Of a DNA stretch of 38,085 nt, positions 1 to 8,275 are shown in pieces. Every line of letters begins with the position of its first letter. Position 1 is the first letter of the stretch. Source of the DNA: Ruegeria sp. YS9 (lineage in GTDB: Bacteria > Pseudomonadota > Alphaproteobacteria > Rhodobacterales > Rhodobacteraceae); NCBI RefSeq assembly GCF_024628725.1, contig NZ_CP102414.1, positions 1 to 38,085 of the forward strand, written 5' to 3'. A model generated the notes under the pieces. It made no database searches. It was given only the letters and a program-made list of their open reading frames with translations, and was not told the DNA's origin. The position numbers and the translations under genes were made by a program.

Positions 1-38
1 CCAAACGCGCGCTGGAAGAGCAATTCGGCAAAGGCTGA
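1..38 (+). CDS. C-terminal end of DUF6429-family protein (continues from 38085)
   Basis: Reading from base 3 gives KRALEEQFGKG followed by TGA at 36-38. On its own this is an anonymous tail. When the window is closed into a circle, base 38085 (g) plus bases 1-2 (cc) make an Ala codon and the frame runs on from the plus-strand ORF ending the window. The junction reads ...LTEHGLELA-KRALEEQFGKG, which is how DUF6429 proteins typically finish (a conserved LTxxGL motif, then a short helix). The function of DUF6429 is unknown. The unbroken frame and family-like ending are the evidence that this is one gene cut by linearisation. Confidence 0.8.
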   Translation, partial: KRALEEQFGKG

Positions 39-159
39 ACAAGAGCATCGCCTGAATCTCCCTAACTGCCGGGCAACAGAACTGACAGATCAGTATTCAA
101 AGCAAGTAGCTCCCGACCCACCGCACCGCCCAGGCGGTGCTCCTGCGCGGACAGCGCCG

Positions 160-206
160 GTCCGGCGGCGGGGCAGGGGGCTTGTCCTTCTGCCCCGCCG
201 CCGGAC
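160..206. repeat. Perfect 17-bp inverted repeat (large GC-rich hairpin)
   Basis: Bases 160-176 are exactly complementary to 190-206 with a 13-nt loop. The stem is almost all G/C. AATTTT follows on the plus strand, so it could end plus-strand transcription coming from the DUF6429 gene (stop at 38). A role in replication or recombination cannot be excluded. No gene is supported between 39 and 241. Confidence 0.7.
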
Positions 207-241
207 AATTTTGAAGGCCTGTTCCTGGGAAAACGCTAAAC

Positions 242-268
242 AAAAAAAGACCCCGCGTGATGCGGGGC
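242..268 (-). terminator. Rho-independent terminator of the ParB-like gene
   Basis: Read on the minus strand: CCCCGC, loop ATCAC, GCGGGG, then TC and a run of seven T. The 6-bp pure GC stem (251-256 with 262-267) and the T run lie about 30 nt beyond the stop codon of the minus-strand ParB-like gene. Confidence 0.85.
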
Positions 269-295
269 CAGTTGGGTCTCCCCACGAAGGAGCCG

Positions 296-2161
296 TCAGG
301 TGCAGTCGGGCACCCATTTGTCGAGTTTGGCTTTCTGTTCCGGTGTCAGACCCATGAGTTTCTGGGTGATGGGGTCGCTCACGAGCTTCTCCATCTTCTC
401 GGCCTTTTCCGCTTTCTTGAGCTTGGCGAAACCGGCAACCCGCTCGTCGCGGGCATCGCAATCGAGAAACTCGCAAAGCAAATCGACCAGATGACCGGCT
501 GAGACCCGCGAGAAGAAATTCTCTGCCGTGGGCGTCCAGTGCTTGCGGATATCGGCACCAGCATCGTCCGCGATCAGGCCGAAGAACTCCGTACCGCCAG
601 CCCGATAGGGCAGGGTGCGTGCGATGGCTTCGGTGATCTGGGCGTTGCGGGCTTTCTTACCGACCTCGCGGAAAGTGGCGAAGGCCTCGGACAGGTCTTC
701 GACGCGGGTGCCCTTCTGCCAGTATTCGCTGGCATCAATCCCGTGCTCGAGACGCGGCTCACGGGCAAACCCATCCTCCACGCTCGGCGCATTGGTCGGA
801 CGATCCAGCCGAATGCCGAAGATGCTCTCGAAGGTGCCCGATGCCTCCGACAACCCGAACCCCAGCAGGTCCAGAACCAGTTCGGGCTTGGCCAGAAGCG
901 CGGCTTGAACCGAGGCCAAGCGGATCGCCTGCATATCCGCCACCAGCTTCTGCGAGTAGGGGGATTTCGGGGTGTCGGATTTGGTGGTTTGCGGTGCTTG
1001 CAGGACACCGGCCTCGATGGCAGCTTTCTTGTCCTCGGGACGGACCAGACCAGCAGTGATCTCGGGTTTGCCCGACCCATTCACAAGGATGATGCAGCCC
1101 ACATGGGCTTTTTGGTCCTCGGAATAGTCACCGTCGAGAAGGACCTGCAACTCGGCAAGACGCGCCTCGCCATCCTCGTCCAGTACCCCACCGTTGGCGA
1201 GGTCCGCCAACTCGTCGTATTCCTCGGCTTCTTCCTCCGTCAGATCACCCTCGACGGGATAGAGGCGGGCCAACTTCATCTGATCCAACTCGTAGTAGTT
1301 GAGCCAAGCCTCGCTGCGGGCCTCGGCCCACGCCCAGCCCTGGGTCTCGATCAGATCGGCGCGGGCCGCGTCCAGCTTCTCGGTGAACAGGCGATCCAGG
1401 AGGGCAGGGGAGGCGAGGAAGACTTCATCGGAGAAGAGATCGCGTGTGACTGTGCCTCCCTCGGCTTCATAGCTCTCGGTGCCCACGAACTTGGCGCGGC
1501 GGTCCGTGGCCTTGATGGCATCGGGGTGCAGCGCATTCTTGATTGCGCTCTCGGAGACGGCCTGCCCCTTGACCTGATCCAGAAGGCTCAGGGTGAGCGC
1601 CTCGTCGTCGGAAAGCGTGAAGGCCTTGGCGGTGCCGAGGCTGATCTCACCCGCCGCCAGCGCGTCCAGAACTGGCGCGAGCAAGCCCGCGAGTGCCAAC
1701 CGCTGATAGACGCGGGCCTCGGTCACGGCAAAGGCGAGGGCGATTTCCGGCACGCTGGCCCCGCGTGATTTCATGCGACCGAAGGCGCGGATTTCATCCG
1801 CCGGGGTCATGTCCTCGCGGGCGGCGTTCTCAGCGCTGGCCCAATCCTCGGCATCGGCGGCATCGGCGGCCAGTTTGACGGGAACCGTGGTGAAGGGGTG
1901 GGTCTTGGACCGCTTGGCAATCATCTGAATGGCACGGAACCGGCACCCGCCCGCGACGATCCCGGCTTTGCCGTCTTCGTCCATGAGGCCTGCGAGGTTA
2001 TGGATGAGGCCGAACCGCTCGATGCTGTCGGCAAGGCTTTCGATATGGGCCTCAGAAACAGCTTTGCGGGGGTTCAGATCGGAGATGTAGAGCATCTCCA
2101 AGGGGATTTGCAGGATCACGGCGCTGATGGTGTCTGCTTGGATGGGTTGTTGCTTGGTCAT
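296..2161 (-). CDS. Large ParB/Spo0J-family DNA-binding protein (621 aa)
   Basis: The N-terminal third carries the ParB/Srx-type domain. LNPRK occurs near residue 30, the GGCRFRAI box (family form GxRRxRA) near residue 70, and ENAAREDMTPADE near residue 110 matches the ParB ENxxREDL box. A helix-turn-helix segment (VPEIALAFAVTEARVYQRL) follows around residues 135-155. The remaining ~400 residues are acidic and helical with no motif I recognise. ParB-like proteins of this length occur on alphaproteobacterial plasmids near DUF736/DUF6429 genes and lack a dedicated ParA. It is distinct from the plasmid's own RepB. It could be an accessory ParB-like nuclease or a transcriptional regulator rather than a partition protein. 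The start is ATG at 2161, followed on the plasmid by a terminator at 242-268. Confidence 0.8.
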   Translation of the reverse strand: MTKQQPIQADTISAVILQIPLEMLYISDLNPRKAVSEAHIESLADSIERFGLIHNLAGLMDEDGKAGIVAGGCRFRAIQMIAKRSKTHPFTTVPVKLAADAADAEDWASAENAAREDMTPADEIRAFGRMKSRGASVPEIALAFAVTEARVYQRLALAGLLAPVLDALAAGEISLGTAKAFTLSDDEALTLSLLDQVKGQAVSESAIKNALHPDAIKATDRRAKFVGTESYEAEGGTVTRDLFSDEVFLASPALLDRLFTEKLDAARADLIETQGWAWAEARSEAWLNYYELDQMKLARLYPVEGDLTEEEAEEYDELADLANGGVLDEDGEARLAELQVLLDGDYSEDQKAHVGCIILVNGSGKPEITAGLVRPEDKKAAIEAGVLQAPQTTKSDTPKSPYSQKLVADMQAIRLASVQAALLAKPELVLDLLGFGLSEASGTFESIFGIRLDRPTNAPSVEDGFAREPRLEHGIDASEYWQKGTRVEDLSEAFATFREVGKKARNAQITEAIARTLPYRAGGTEFFGLIADDAGADIRKHWTPTAENFFSRVSAGHLVDLLCEFLDCDARDERVAGFAKLKKAEKAEKMEKLVSDPITQKLMGLTPEQKAKLDKWVPDCT

Positions 2162-2285
2162 TGGATTGTCCTTTCGGATGAATGTCAGGCACGCTCGGAG
2201 CGCTTCACGGGCGCTCGGCGGCTGATTTTGTGGATGGGGTAGGGGAGGGGGCCGGAACGCTTGGACGCCCCGGCCTCCGATGGGT

Positions 2286-2654
2286 TTACCACCAGCAGGA
2301 ATAGATCACGGTCGATCCGGCTTCGATTTCGGCCCGCGCCCAAGCGCAGAACTCGAGATCGTAGTCGCGGTATTCGGTGGCCTGCTCGTCTTGGAACTGA
2401 TGGCCGTAGAAAAAGCCACCCTCGCAATGGGGCAGGGCGCTTCCCTTCACCGCCTGTTCCAGCGTGTCGATGTCGGCGGTCTCCAACCTCAACTCGCCGC
2501 AATTCAGATCGGACGCCGAAAGCCCGGTCCGCTCGGTGTAGAGCGCCTCCATGAAGGTCTGCAGCTTGGAATGCTTGCGCCAGACGAATTTCGGGCTTTC
2601 GCCTTCATCTCCGCTTTCGGGGGTTTTGAGATATGCGTATTGATCAAGGCCCAT
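2286..2654 (-). CDS. Small conserved plasmid protein, MGLDQYAY...YSCWW family (122 aa)
   Basis: The product starts MGLDQYAYLK and ends VIYSCWW. It contains WRKHSKLQTFMEALY and a central LNCGELRLETADIDTLE segment. This pattern belongs to a small family widespread on alphaproteobacterial plasmids and prophages, often mislabelled 'phosphoglycerate kinase'. No true enzymatic motif is visible and the function is unknown. I chose ATG 2654 because GAAAGGAG sits a few bases upstream; the frame is open further upstream but without a better ribosome site. It lies 124 bp upstream of the ParB-like gene in the same direction and may share its transcript. Confidence 0.75.
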   Translation of the reverse strand: MGLDQYAYLKTPESGDEGESPKFVWRKHSKLQTFMEALYTERTGLSASDLNCGELRLETADIDTLEQAVKGSALPHCEGGFFYGHQFQDEQATEYRDYDLEFCAWARAEIEAGSTVIYSCWW

Positions 2655-3240
2655 TGGCCTGCTCCTTTCGTGGTTAGAGCGGCGCGGTGCTGTTTTTCTT
2701 GTGACCTCTTGGCCTTGTCCGCTTCCGCCAGTGGCGGAGGCCTCGACTGATCTCACAGCCCGAAAAGCCCCCGTGCTTTTCGGCTGGGCAGAGCAGGTGA
2801 GGGCGTGAGCCCTCATGCGGCCGGACGGCGGCCCGACACAGGGGGCCGGAGCGGTGAAATCGGGAGGGACCCGCGCTCCCGCGTGGGAGGAACCGGATTT
2901 CTCCGAGGAGGCTGGCGCGGAACGCGACACCAGAGCCCCTGTTCGGGGCGCCGGCCGGATGGCAGGCGGAATCCAGAGTTGGAAACCTGCCAGCCGGGTT
3001 AGAGCGGAGCGGAGACCCGGCTGACGTTAGATCAAGCGATCGCGGTTGCGTCCGCGATCTCACTCGAGACACGCACGAAGGATCGTCTCCAGAATTGGCG
3101 GAGACGCCACTAAGGTGGCTCCGGGCGCAGCCAAGAGCCTGTTCGGCGCTTTGGTGCCGGCGTGCCCTGATCGCCAACTTGAACTCGGCAAGCAACGCGC
3201 CGCGCTATTCGGGGCAATTGGGAACGGGTAAGCTTATGCC
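2655..3240. other. 586-bp hairpin-rich intergenic region without a credible gene
   Basis: Open frames here (for example minus 2674-3195) are rich in Arg/Pro/Ser, lack a ribosome site and look like GC-driven artefacts. Several perfect stem-loops are visible: CCGCC/GGCGG around 2724-2738; a 9-bp stem at 2760-2783 (CGAAAAGC...GCTTTTCG); AGCCGGGT (2992-2999) with ACCCGGCT (3015-3022); GATCGCGG (3038-3045) with CCGCGATC (3052-3059). It separates minus-strand backbone genes from the plus-strand R-M island and presumably holds divergent promoters. A structured RNA is possible but unproven. Confidence 0.5.
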
Positions 3241-3717
3241 ATGAAAAACTCACGACCCATGACGAGATCGGAAACGATGTCCAAGGTCCGCTCCAAGGAC
3301 ACCAAACCGGAGGTCCTGGTTCGTTCGACGCTGCACGCTGCGGGATTCCGCTTCCGTCTTCATAGGCGCGATCTGCCAGGCACCCCCGACATCGTCCTGC
3401 CGAAATACCGAGCGGTTGTCGAGGTTCGTGGGTGTTTCTGGCACGGGCATCCGGGTTGTGGACGCGCGCCGAAATCGAACCTCGAGTTCTGGGAACCGAA
3501 GCTTAAAAGGAACCGGGCTCGAGATATTGAGAACGAACGGCTTCTCAAAGATCTGGAATGGCGGATTTTGGTAATCTGGGAATGCGCTATCTCCAGCCCG
3601 AAGCGCCTTTCACCACAAGACTTGTCCCGGAAAATGTCCCAGTGGCTTCAATCGGATCTGGCGGCCCATGAGCTTGGGGGCGACGACTGTCGTGCGGTCG
3701 GCTCGAGGGGTGGATGA
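3241..3717 (+). CDS. vsr: Very short patch repair endonuclease (Vsr)
   Basis: The 158-aa product has the Vsr pattern: MSKVRSKDTKPE near the N-terminus, then GTPDIVLP (Asp50 is the expected catalytic metal ligand), VEVRGCFWHGHPGC at residues 61-73 (Cys/His zinc ligands and the FWH motif), and WEPKLKRNRARD, ending in a WRILVIWECA strand. Vsr nicks DNA 5' of T in T:G mismatches produced when 5-methylcytosine deaminates. It therefore accompanies C5 methyltransferases, as here where the methylase begins 142 bp downstream. Length is normal for the family. ATG 3241 has a weak ribosome site; ATG 3259 is an alternative. Confidence 0.93.
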   Translation: MKNSRPMTRSETMSKVRSKDTKPEVLVRSTLHAAGFRFRLHRRDLPGTPDIVLPKYRAVVEVRGCFWHGHPGCGRAPKSNLEFWEPKLKRNRARDIENERLLKDLEWRILVIWECAISSPKRLSPQDLSRKMSQWLQSDLAAHELGGDDCRAVGSRGG

Positions 3718-3859
3718 TCATCGGATGGACCCGGAGAGCAACACCCAAACCGCTAATTGTTGAGAGTTTCTTAAGAAGACCTCCCATATCTTGCCACAGG
3801 AATCTTGATCCGAAGCCCACCTTCTGGTCTAACGAGGCAAAAAGGAGTCAGGCGCCAAC

Positions 3860-5074
3860 ATGTCGATCGAAATGGCGAATATCACGAGGCAACGCGCCTC
3901 GATCGAGCTCTTCGCCGGCGCGGGCGGCTTGGGCATCGGACTGGCGCAGGCCGGGTTCATTCCAAAAACGGTCGTCGAGTTCGATCGTTGGTGCTGCGAC
4001 ACATTGCGCGAGAACCACGGTGTTCTGGACGGAGCCGATCCCGAGGATCAGTCCGCGTGGAACGTGATCGAAGGCGATGTACGTTCGGTCGACTTCAAGT
4101 CCCATGAGGGCGCTCTTGATTTGATCTCCGGCGGACCACCTTGCCAGCCTTTCAGCTTGGGAGGACGGCACCGCGCCTATGACGACGCGAGGGACATGTT
4201 TCCGCAAGCGGTTCGCGCGGTTCGAGAGGCGCGACCCAAAGCGTTCATTTTCGAGAACGTGAAAGGCCTGACACGTGCGACTTTCGCGGACTACTTCTCG
4301 TATGTGCAACTCCAGCTGGAGCACCCGGAGCTCTTGGCGCGCGACGACGAGGCTTGGCAGGATCATCTGGCGCGGTTGCAGCAACATCACACCTCCACCC
4401 GCCGTCCGGGTCTGCACTACAATGTGGTCACGAAGCTTCTGAACGCGGCCAACTACGGCGTCCCGCAACGTCGTGAGCGCGTGGTTTTCGTGGGATTTCG
4501 AAACGACGTGGACGCGTGTTGGAGCTTCGGAGAGGGTGAGTTCAATCAACACGCGCTGATTTGGGATCAGATGTTTGGCGACTATTGGGAGCGCCACGAA
4601 GTCCCGAAGGCCCACCGGAAACTGGAAGGGCGCGCGGCTCAGATCGCGTGCAAAATATCCCGAGATGAAAAGCCGCGGGGCAAGCCTTGGAGGACGACGC
4701 GCGACGCGATCGGTGACCTGCCGGATCCGCGTCACACACAGCGCGCGGCCGCCTTCCACGATCACCGCTTCCAGCCCGGTGCCCGAAGCTACAAAGGGCA
4801 TACTGGCAGTTTTTTGGACGAACCTTCCAAAACCCTTAAAGCGGGCGTGCACGGCGTTCCTGGTGGAGAGAACATGCTCCGGCGTGCGGACGGTTTCATA
4901 CGATACTTCACCGTCCGGGAGTCCGCCCGTTTGCAGACATTCCCCGATGACTATCGCTTCCACGGATCATGGAGCGAAACCATGCGCCAACTCGGAAACG
5001 CGGTGCCCGCCGAATTGGCTCGGGTAGTTGGAATTAGCGTCGCCAAAAAACTGGATGCGGCGGAAATGGCATGA
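3860..5074 (+). CDS. DNA (cytosine-5-)-methyltransferase
   Basis: The 404-aa protein shows the ordered C5-methylase motifs: I, FAGAGGLGIGLAQAGF (residues 18-33, AdoMet binding); IV, GGPPCQPFS (91-99) with catalytic Cys95; VI, ENV (132-134); VIII, QRRER (203-207); X, LGNAVP near residue 385. Between VIII and X lies the target-recognition domain, which sets specificity; I cannot deduce the site. It is the modification enzyme of the R-M island. Its stop overlaps the start of the GIY-YIG nuclease gene (ATGA at 5071-5074), so the two are translationally coupled. ATG 3860 has AAAGGAG a little far upstream (12 nt); ATG 3875 is an alternative. Confidence 0.96.
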   Translation: MSIEMANITRQRASIELFAGAGGLGIGLAQAGFIPKTVVEFDRWCCDTLRENHGVLDGADPEDQSAWNVIEGDVRSVDFKSHEGALDLISGGPPCQPFSLGGRHRAYDDARDMFPQAVRAVREARPKAFIFENVKGLTRATFADYFSYVQLQLEHPELLARDDEAWQDHLARLQQHHTSTRRPGLHYNVVTKLLNAANYGVPQRRERVVFVGFRNDVDACWSFGEGEFNQHALIWDQMFGDYWERHEVPKAHRKLEGRAAQIACKISRDEKPRGKPWRTTRDAIGDLPDPRHTQRAAAFHDHRFQPGARSYKGHTGSFLDEPSKTLKAGVHGVPGGENMLRRADGFIRYFTVRESARLQTFPDDYRFHGSWSETMRQLGNAVPAELARVVGISVAKKLDAAEMA

Positions 5075-5844
5075 ACGACGGCTATGCGGAGCTGGAATTC
5101 GATCTGCCAAGCGCCCTCCTGAGAGACATCGTCGCCCTTCTTGATGGTATGAACGGCGCCGAACTCACCTCGGTGAACCTGACACGAGTTACGGACGCGC
5201 CCGGCGTTTACGCCCTGATTTCGGGTGCGACAGGGGAGCTTCTTTACATTGGAAAAGCGGAGAGCTCGAAAGGTCTGCTGAACCGTTTGACACGCCACAT
5301 GCGTAAGTTGGATGGCCGACAAAACATCAACCCTGGCGATATTCATTTCAAGGCGGTGCGGATATTCGTCTTCGCGGCGATGGATCTCGAGGCGGCGTTG
5401 ATCGCTCACTACGGTGGCGACGGGAAACTCCCTTGGAACCATTCCGGCTTCGGCTCGAACGATCCTGGGCAGCAAAGGGATACCACGACCTACAAACAGG
5501 ACCACTTCGACACGCAGCACCCCATTCGGCTGGATGACTGTTTCGTCGAATTCAAAGTGGGGAAGCGGCCGGTCGCCGAGGTCATGCAGCATCTTAAGGA
5601 TGGCCTGCCCTACCTTTTGCGCTTCCAGCGCCCGAACGCGAGCTCCCGAAACTCCTTCGAGCCCGACTTCGAGACCAACGAGGTCGATATTCAGCGGCCT
5701 GACATGACGACGCGAGAGGTCCTAAGGCTATGCATAGCTGCGCTTCCTCCCGGGTGGCACGCGACGGCGCTTCCAAGTCACGTGATTTGCTACAAGGATG
5801 ACGACCGGCGCTTTCCAAGCGGGACTTTAATCGCCCGTTCCTAG
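5071..5844 (+). CDS. GIY-YIG family restriction endonuclease, Eco29kI-like
   Basis: The GIY-YIG fold is visible: GVYALI (45-50), LLYIGKAES (57-65), NRLTRHMRK (71-79) with the expected Arg and His, DLEAALIAHY with the metal-binding Glu107, and PWN with Asn123. After the core comes GFGSNDPGQQRDTT, resembling the C-terminal extension typical of Eco29kI-type type II enzymes. The gene overlaps the methylase by 4 bp, consistent with a cognate restriction enzyme. The C-terminal ~100 residues (156-257) are longer than in Eco29kI and unassigned. If the relation is close the site might resemble CCGCGG, but that is a guess. An alternative is a GIY-YIG nuclease serving only as a subunit of the larger ATPase/helicase complex downstream. 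Confidence 0.82.
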   Translation: MNDGYAELEFDLPSALLRDIVALLDGMNGAELTSVNLTRVTDAPGVYALISGATGELLYIGKAESSKGLLNRLTRHMRKLDGRQNINPGDIHFKAVRIFVFAAMDLEAALIAHYGGDGKLPWNHSGFGSNDPGQQRDTTTYKQDHFDTQHPIRLDDCFVEFKVGKRPVAEVMQHLKDGLPYLLRFQRPNASSRNSFEPDFETNEVDIQRPDMTTREVLRLCIAALPPGWHATALPSHVICYKDDDRRFPSGTLIARS

Positions 5845-5941
5845 GGTTGATTGATGATTTTCAAAGCTTTTTGGATGTCGCGCTTTTTTCGCGATCTCAA
5901 TTCAACTATTTCATGAATAGCGTTTCTTATTGGTGGAAAAT

Positions 5942-8275
5942 ATGACCCAAGAATTTGATCTCACTCCCGACGCCCGCGTTTTGCAAATGCTGGGCGAGAT
6001 CAATCTTCACCAATGGCGATGCGTCGCGGAACTGATCGACAATAGCATAGACGGTTTCGTCGAGGCTGCTCGCGCGGGCACGCCGGTAGAGCATCCCGAG
6101 ATCACGATCACGATTCCAACCTCCAACAAGGGCGACGCGCGTCTGTCCATCCGGGACAACGGACCCGGAATGGCGATCGATGTATTAGAACGCGCGGTTC
6201 GAGCTGGCTGGTCGGGGAACAATCCACTGACCAATCTCGGGCTGTTCGGCATGGGTTTCAACATCGCCACGGCGCGGCTCGGCACGGTTACCGAGGTTTG
6301 GACCACGCGCGCAGGCGAGCCGGAGTGGGTCGGTGTGCGCATCGACCTTGAGGGGCTTCGGGCAAGCCAGAGCTACAAAACACCGCGACAAACACGGGTG
6401 AAGCCGGACCACACCCAGCACGGGACCGAAATTATCATCACGAAGCTGAAGCCCGATCAGCGCGCCTATCTCGCGCGATCGGCCAATCTCGGAACGATCC
6501 GCAAGCATCTCGCGCGCGCCTATTCCGCGATTTTGCGCGAATCCGAGGCGGGCCGGATCAGACTGAAGGTGAACGGAACGAAACTTGAGCCCAGGCGCCA
6601 TTGTCACTGGGATCCCGACCGTTCGGTGGAGCTGAGCGACGGGACGGTTGTCCACGCGGTCGAGCGGTTCGACGTCGCGCTCGCGCCGCGGAGGTATTGC
6701 ACGCATTGCATGCGGGCCTTGAGCGGCGATGAGGAGCAATGCCCCAACAGCGGCCCGAATTGCGAAATCGTGACGACCGAACGCCGGGTGAGGGGATGGG
6801 TTGGACTCCAACGCTATCTGCACAAATCAGACTTCGGTATCGACTTCATCCGGAACGGCCGCAAGATCGAGATCGGCTCGAAAGACCTTTTCGCTTGGAA
6901 CAACGGGGACAATGCGGAGATCGAGTATCCGATTGACGATCCGCGGAGCCGCGGTCGTTTCGTGGGGGAGGTTCACCTCGACCATTGCCGCGTGAGCTAC
7001 ACGAAAGATCGCTTTGAACGGGACGACCCGTCTTGGGAGGAGATGTTACGCGTCGTCCGGGGTGAGGGCCCACTGCGGCCGCAGGCGGCGAAACAAAGTG
7101 GCTTCGACGGCAACACGAGCCCACTCTACAAATTGTTCCAAGCGTTCCGGCGCTCCAGCCCGCAAGGCAAGAACGGTCTGTGGTCACGGGTGCTCGTGGT
7201 CAAGGACAACGACCGGTCAGAGCAGATGGCCCAGTCGTTTTATGAGAACGACGCCGACTATCTTGACGACGAGCGGTGGTGGAAACTGGTCGAGGAGCAG
7301 GACAAGGAAATTCTGGGGGAGAGTGGCGACACCGATCTTCCGGATGGTTTCCTTGACGATGGGGAGGACGGGTCGACCGACGGCGGCGGCTCGCAGGACG
7401 GTTCCGACGGTGCGGGCGTCGCACCGGATCCGGAACCCGCCGAGCCAACGGCCGAGCGCATCGAGATCCATGAGTTGTCGCGCAAATACGTGCACCCCAC
7501 ATATCGAGTGGAATTCCAAGTGGAAGCCTTCGCCTCGGATCCCACGGATAAGGCGCTCACGGGCAGTCTGCCTTGGTCGTTTGAACTCGATGACGTCGCG
7601 ACCCGGACATATGCGTTTGTAATCGATCCGACCCACGACGTGTTTCGGTCGACGACGATGACGGCCTTGGACGCTTTGCTGACCGAACTCTCGGTACAGA
7701 CCTTGGACTTCTTGAAAGGTCAGGTCCATGACGTAACCCTCGCGAATATTCTCGCCGATTACCGCTCGAGTTATGCAACCGCCACTCGGCTGGAGCCGTC
7801 CGAAGTCATATCGATGGCGAATACGGGACTTGAGGAGTTCGCGAAAGCGGTGGCGAGCTTGGTCCCGGAGGGTCAAGGGCAAACACTCTACGCCGAACTC
7901 TCGAAGCCCGAACGGGAGCATGTCGCGAGAAGGATGGCCGCGCGCGGGGTTGTGGATGTGCCCAAAGTGATTTCTGAGGGTCGCTTCTGGGAATACATGG
8001 ATCCGCAGGCGGTCGTCGCGACGTTCAGTCGGCATCCGGAGCTGTTCTTCGATGGCAAGTATTGGCTGGACCCGTATGAGACGCTGGATTTCGGAGCCGA
8101 CCATATCGACGAGGAGGCTCGGCGGCGTCTCGTCACCCGCTATGAGGCCTATCTCGGCGATACTCTTTGGTTGGCGAACCAGTCGTCGCGAGACTTGGAG
8201 ACGGCGAACCGCGACGAGATCATTCGAGCGACCTGTTCACTTCGTCTCATGAAGCCGGATGTGGATTTCGAATGA
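5942..8275 (+). CDS. MORC/MutL-like GHKL ATPase of a restriction system
   Basis: The N-terminal GHKL (gyrase/Hsp90/histidine kinase/MutL) ATPase domain shows the N box EL-IDN (Glu30 general base, Asn34 Mg ligand), DNGPGM (72-77) and the lid glycine loop GLFGMGF (100-106). Four cysteines (C253, C256, C267, C274) form a probable zinc knuckle inserted before a second domain. That domain, with DFIRNGRKI near residue 301, resembles the S5-like transducer domain of MutL. A low-complexity Asp/Gly-rich linker follows (about 440-500), then an unassigned helical C-terminus. Prokaryotic MORC-like ATPases are known to cluster with C5 methylases, Vsr, nucleases and SF2 helicases, exactly as here. ATG 5942 is preceded by GGTGGAAA; a GTG at 5933 is possible. 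The stop overlaps the next start (ATGA). Confidence 0.87.
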   Translation: MTQEFDLTPDARVLQMLGEINLHQWRCVAELIDNSIDGFVEAARAGTPVEHPEITITIPTSNKGDARLSIRDNGPGMAIDVLERAVRAGWSGNNPLTNLGLFGMGFNIATARLGTVTEVWTTRAGEPEWVGVRIDLEGLRASQSYKTPRQTRVKPDHTQHGTEIIITKLKPDQRAYLARSANLGTIRKHLARAYSAILRESEAGRIRLKVNGTKLEPRRHCHWDPDRSVELSDGTVVHAVERFDVALAPRRYCTHCMRALSGDEEQCPNSGPNCEIVTTERRVRGWVGLQRYLHKSDFGIDFIRNGRKIEIGSKDLFAWNNGDNAEIEYPIDDPRSRGRFVGEVHLDHCRVSYTKDRFERDDPSWEEMLRVVRGEGPLRPQAAKQSGFDGNTSPLYKLFQAFRRSSPQGKNGLWSRVLVVKDNDRSEQMAQSFYENDADYLDDERWWKLVEEQDKEILGESGDTDLPDGFLDDGEDGSTDGGGSQDGSDGAGVAPDPEPAEPTAERIEIHELSRKYVHPTYRVEFQVEAFASDPTDKALTGSLPWSFELDDVATRTYAFVIDPTHDVFRSTTMTALDALLTELSVQTLDFLKGQVHDVTLANILADYRSSYATATRLEPSEVISMANTGLEEFAKAVASLVPEGQGQTLYAELSKPEREHVARRMAARGVVDVPKVISEGRFWEYMDPQAVVATFSRHPELFFDGKYWLDPYETLDFGADHIDEEARRRLVTRYEAYLGDTLWLANQSSRDLETANRDEIIRATCSLRLMKPDVDFE

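Noticed and set aside
539..1768. 409-aa plus-strand open frame
   Set aside because: It is antisense to the ParB-like gene, which has clear motifs, ribosome context and terminator; the frame is a GC-driven shadow.
2674..3195. 173-aa minus-strand frame in the intergenic region
   Set aside because: Arg/Ser/Pro-rich composition, no ribosome site, and it runs through several perfect hairpins.
3848..4963. 371-aa minus-strand open frame
   Set aside because: It is antisense to the cytosine methyltransferase, whose motifs are complete.
7217..8104. 295-aa minus-strand frame
   Set aside because: Shadow of the GHKL ATPase gene.
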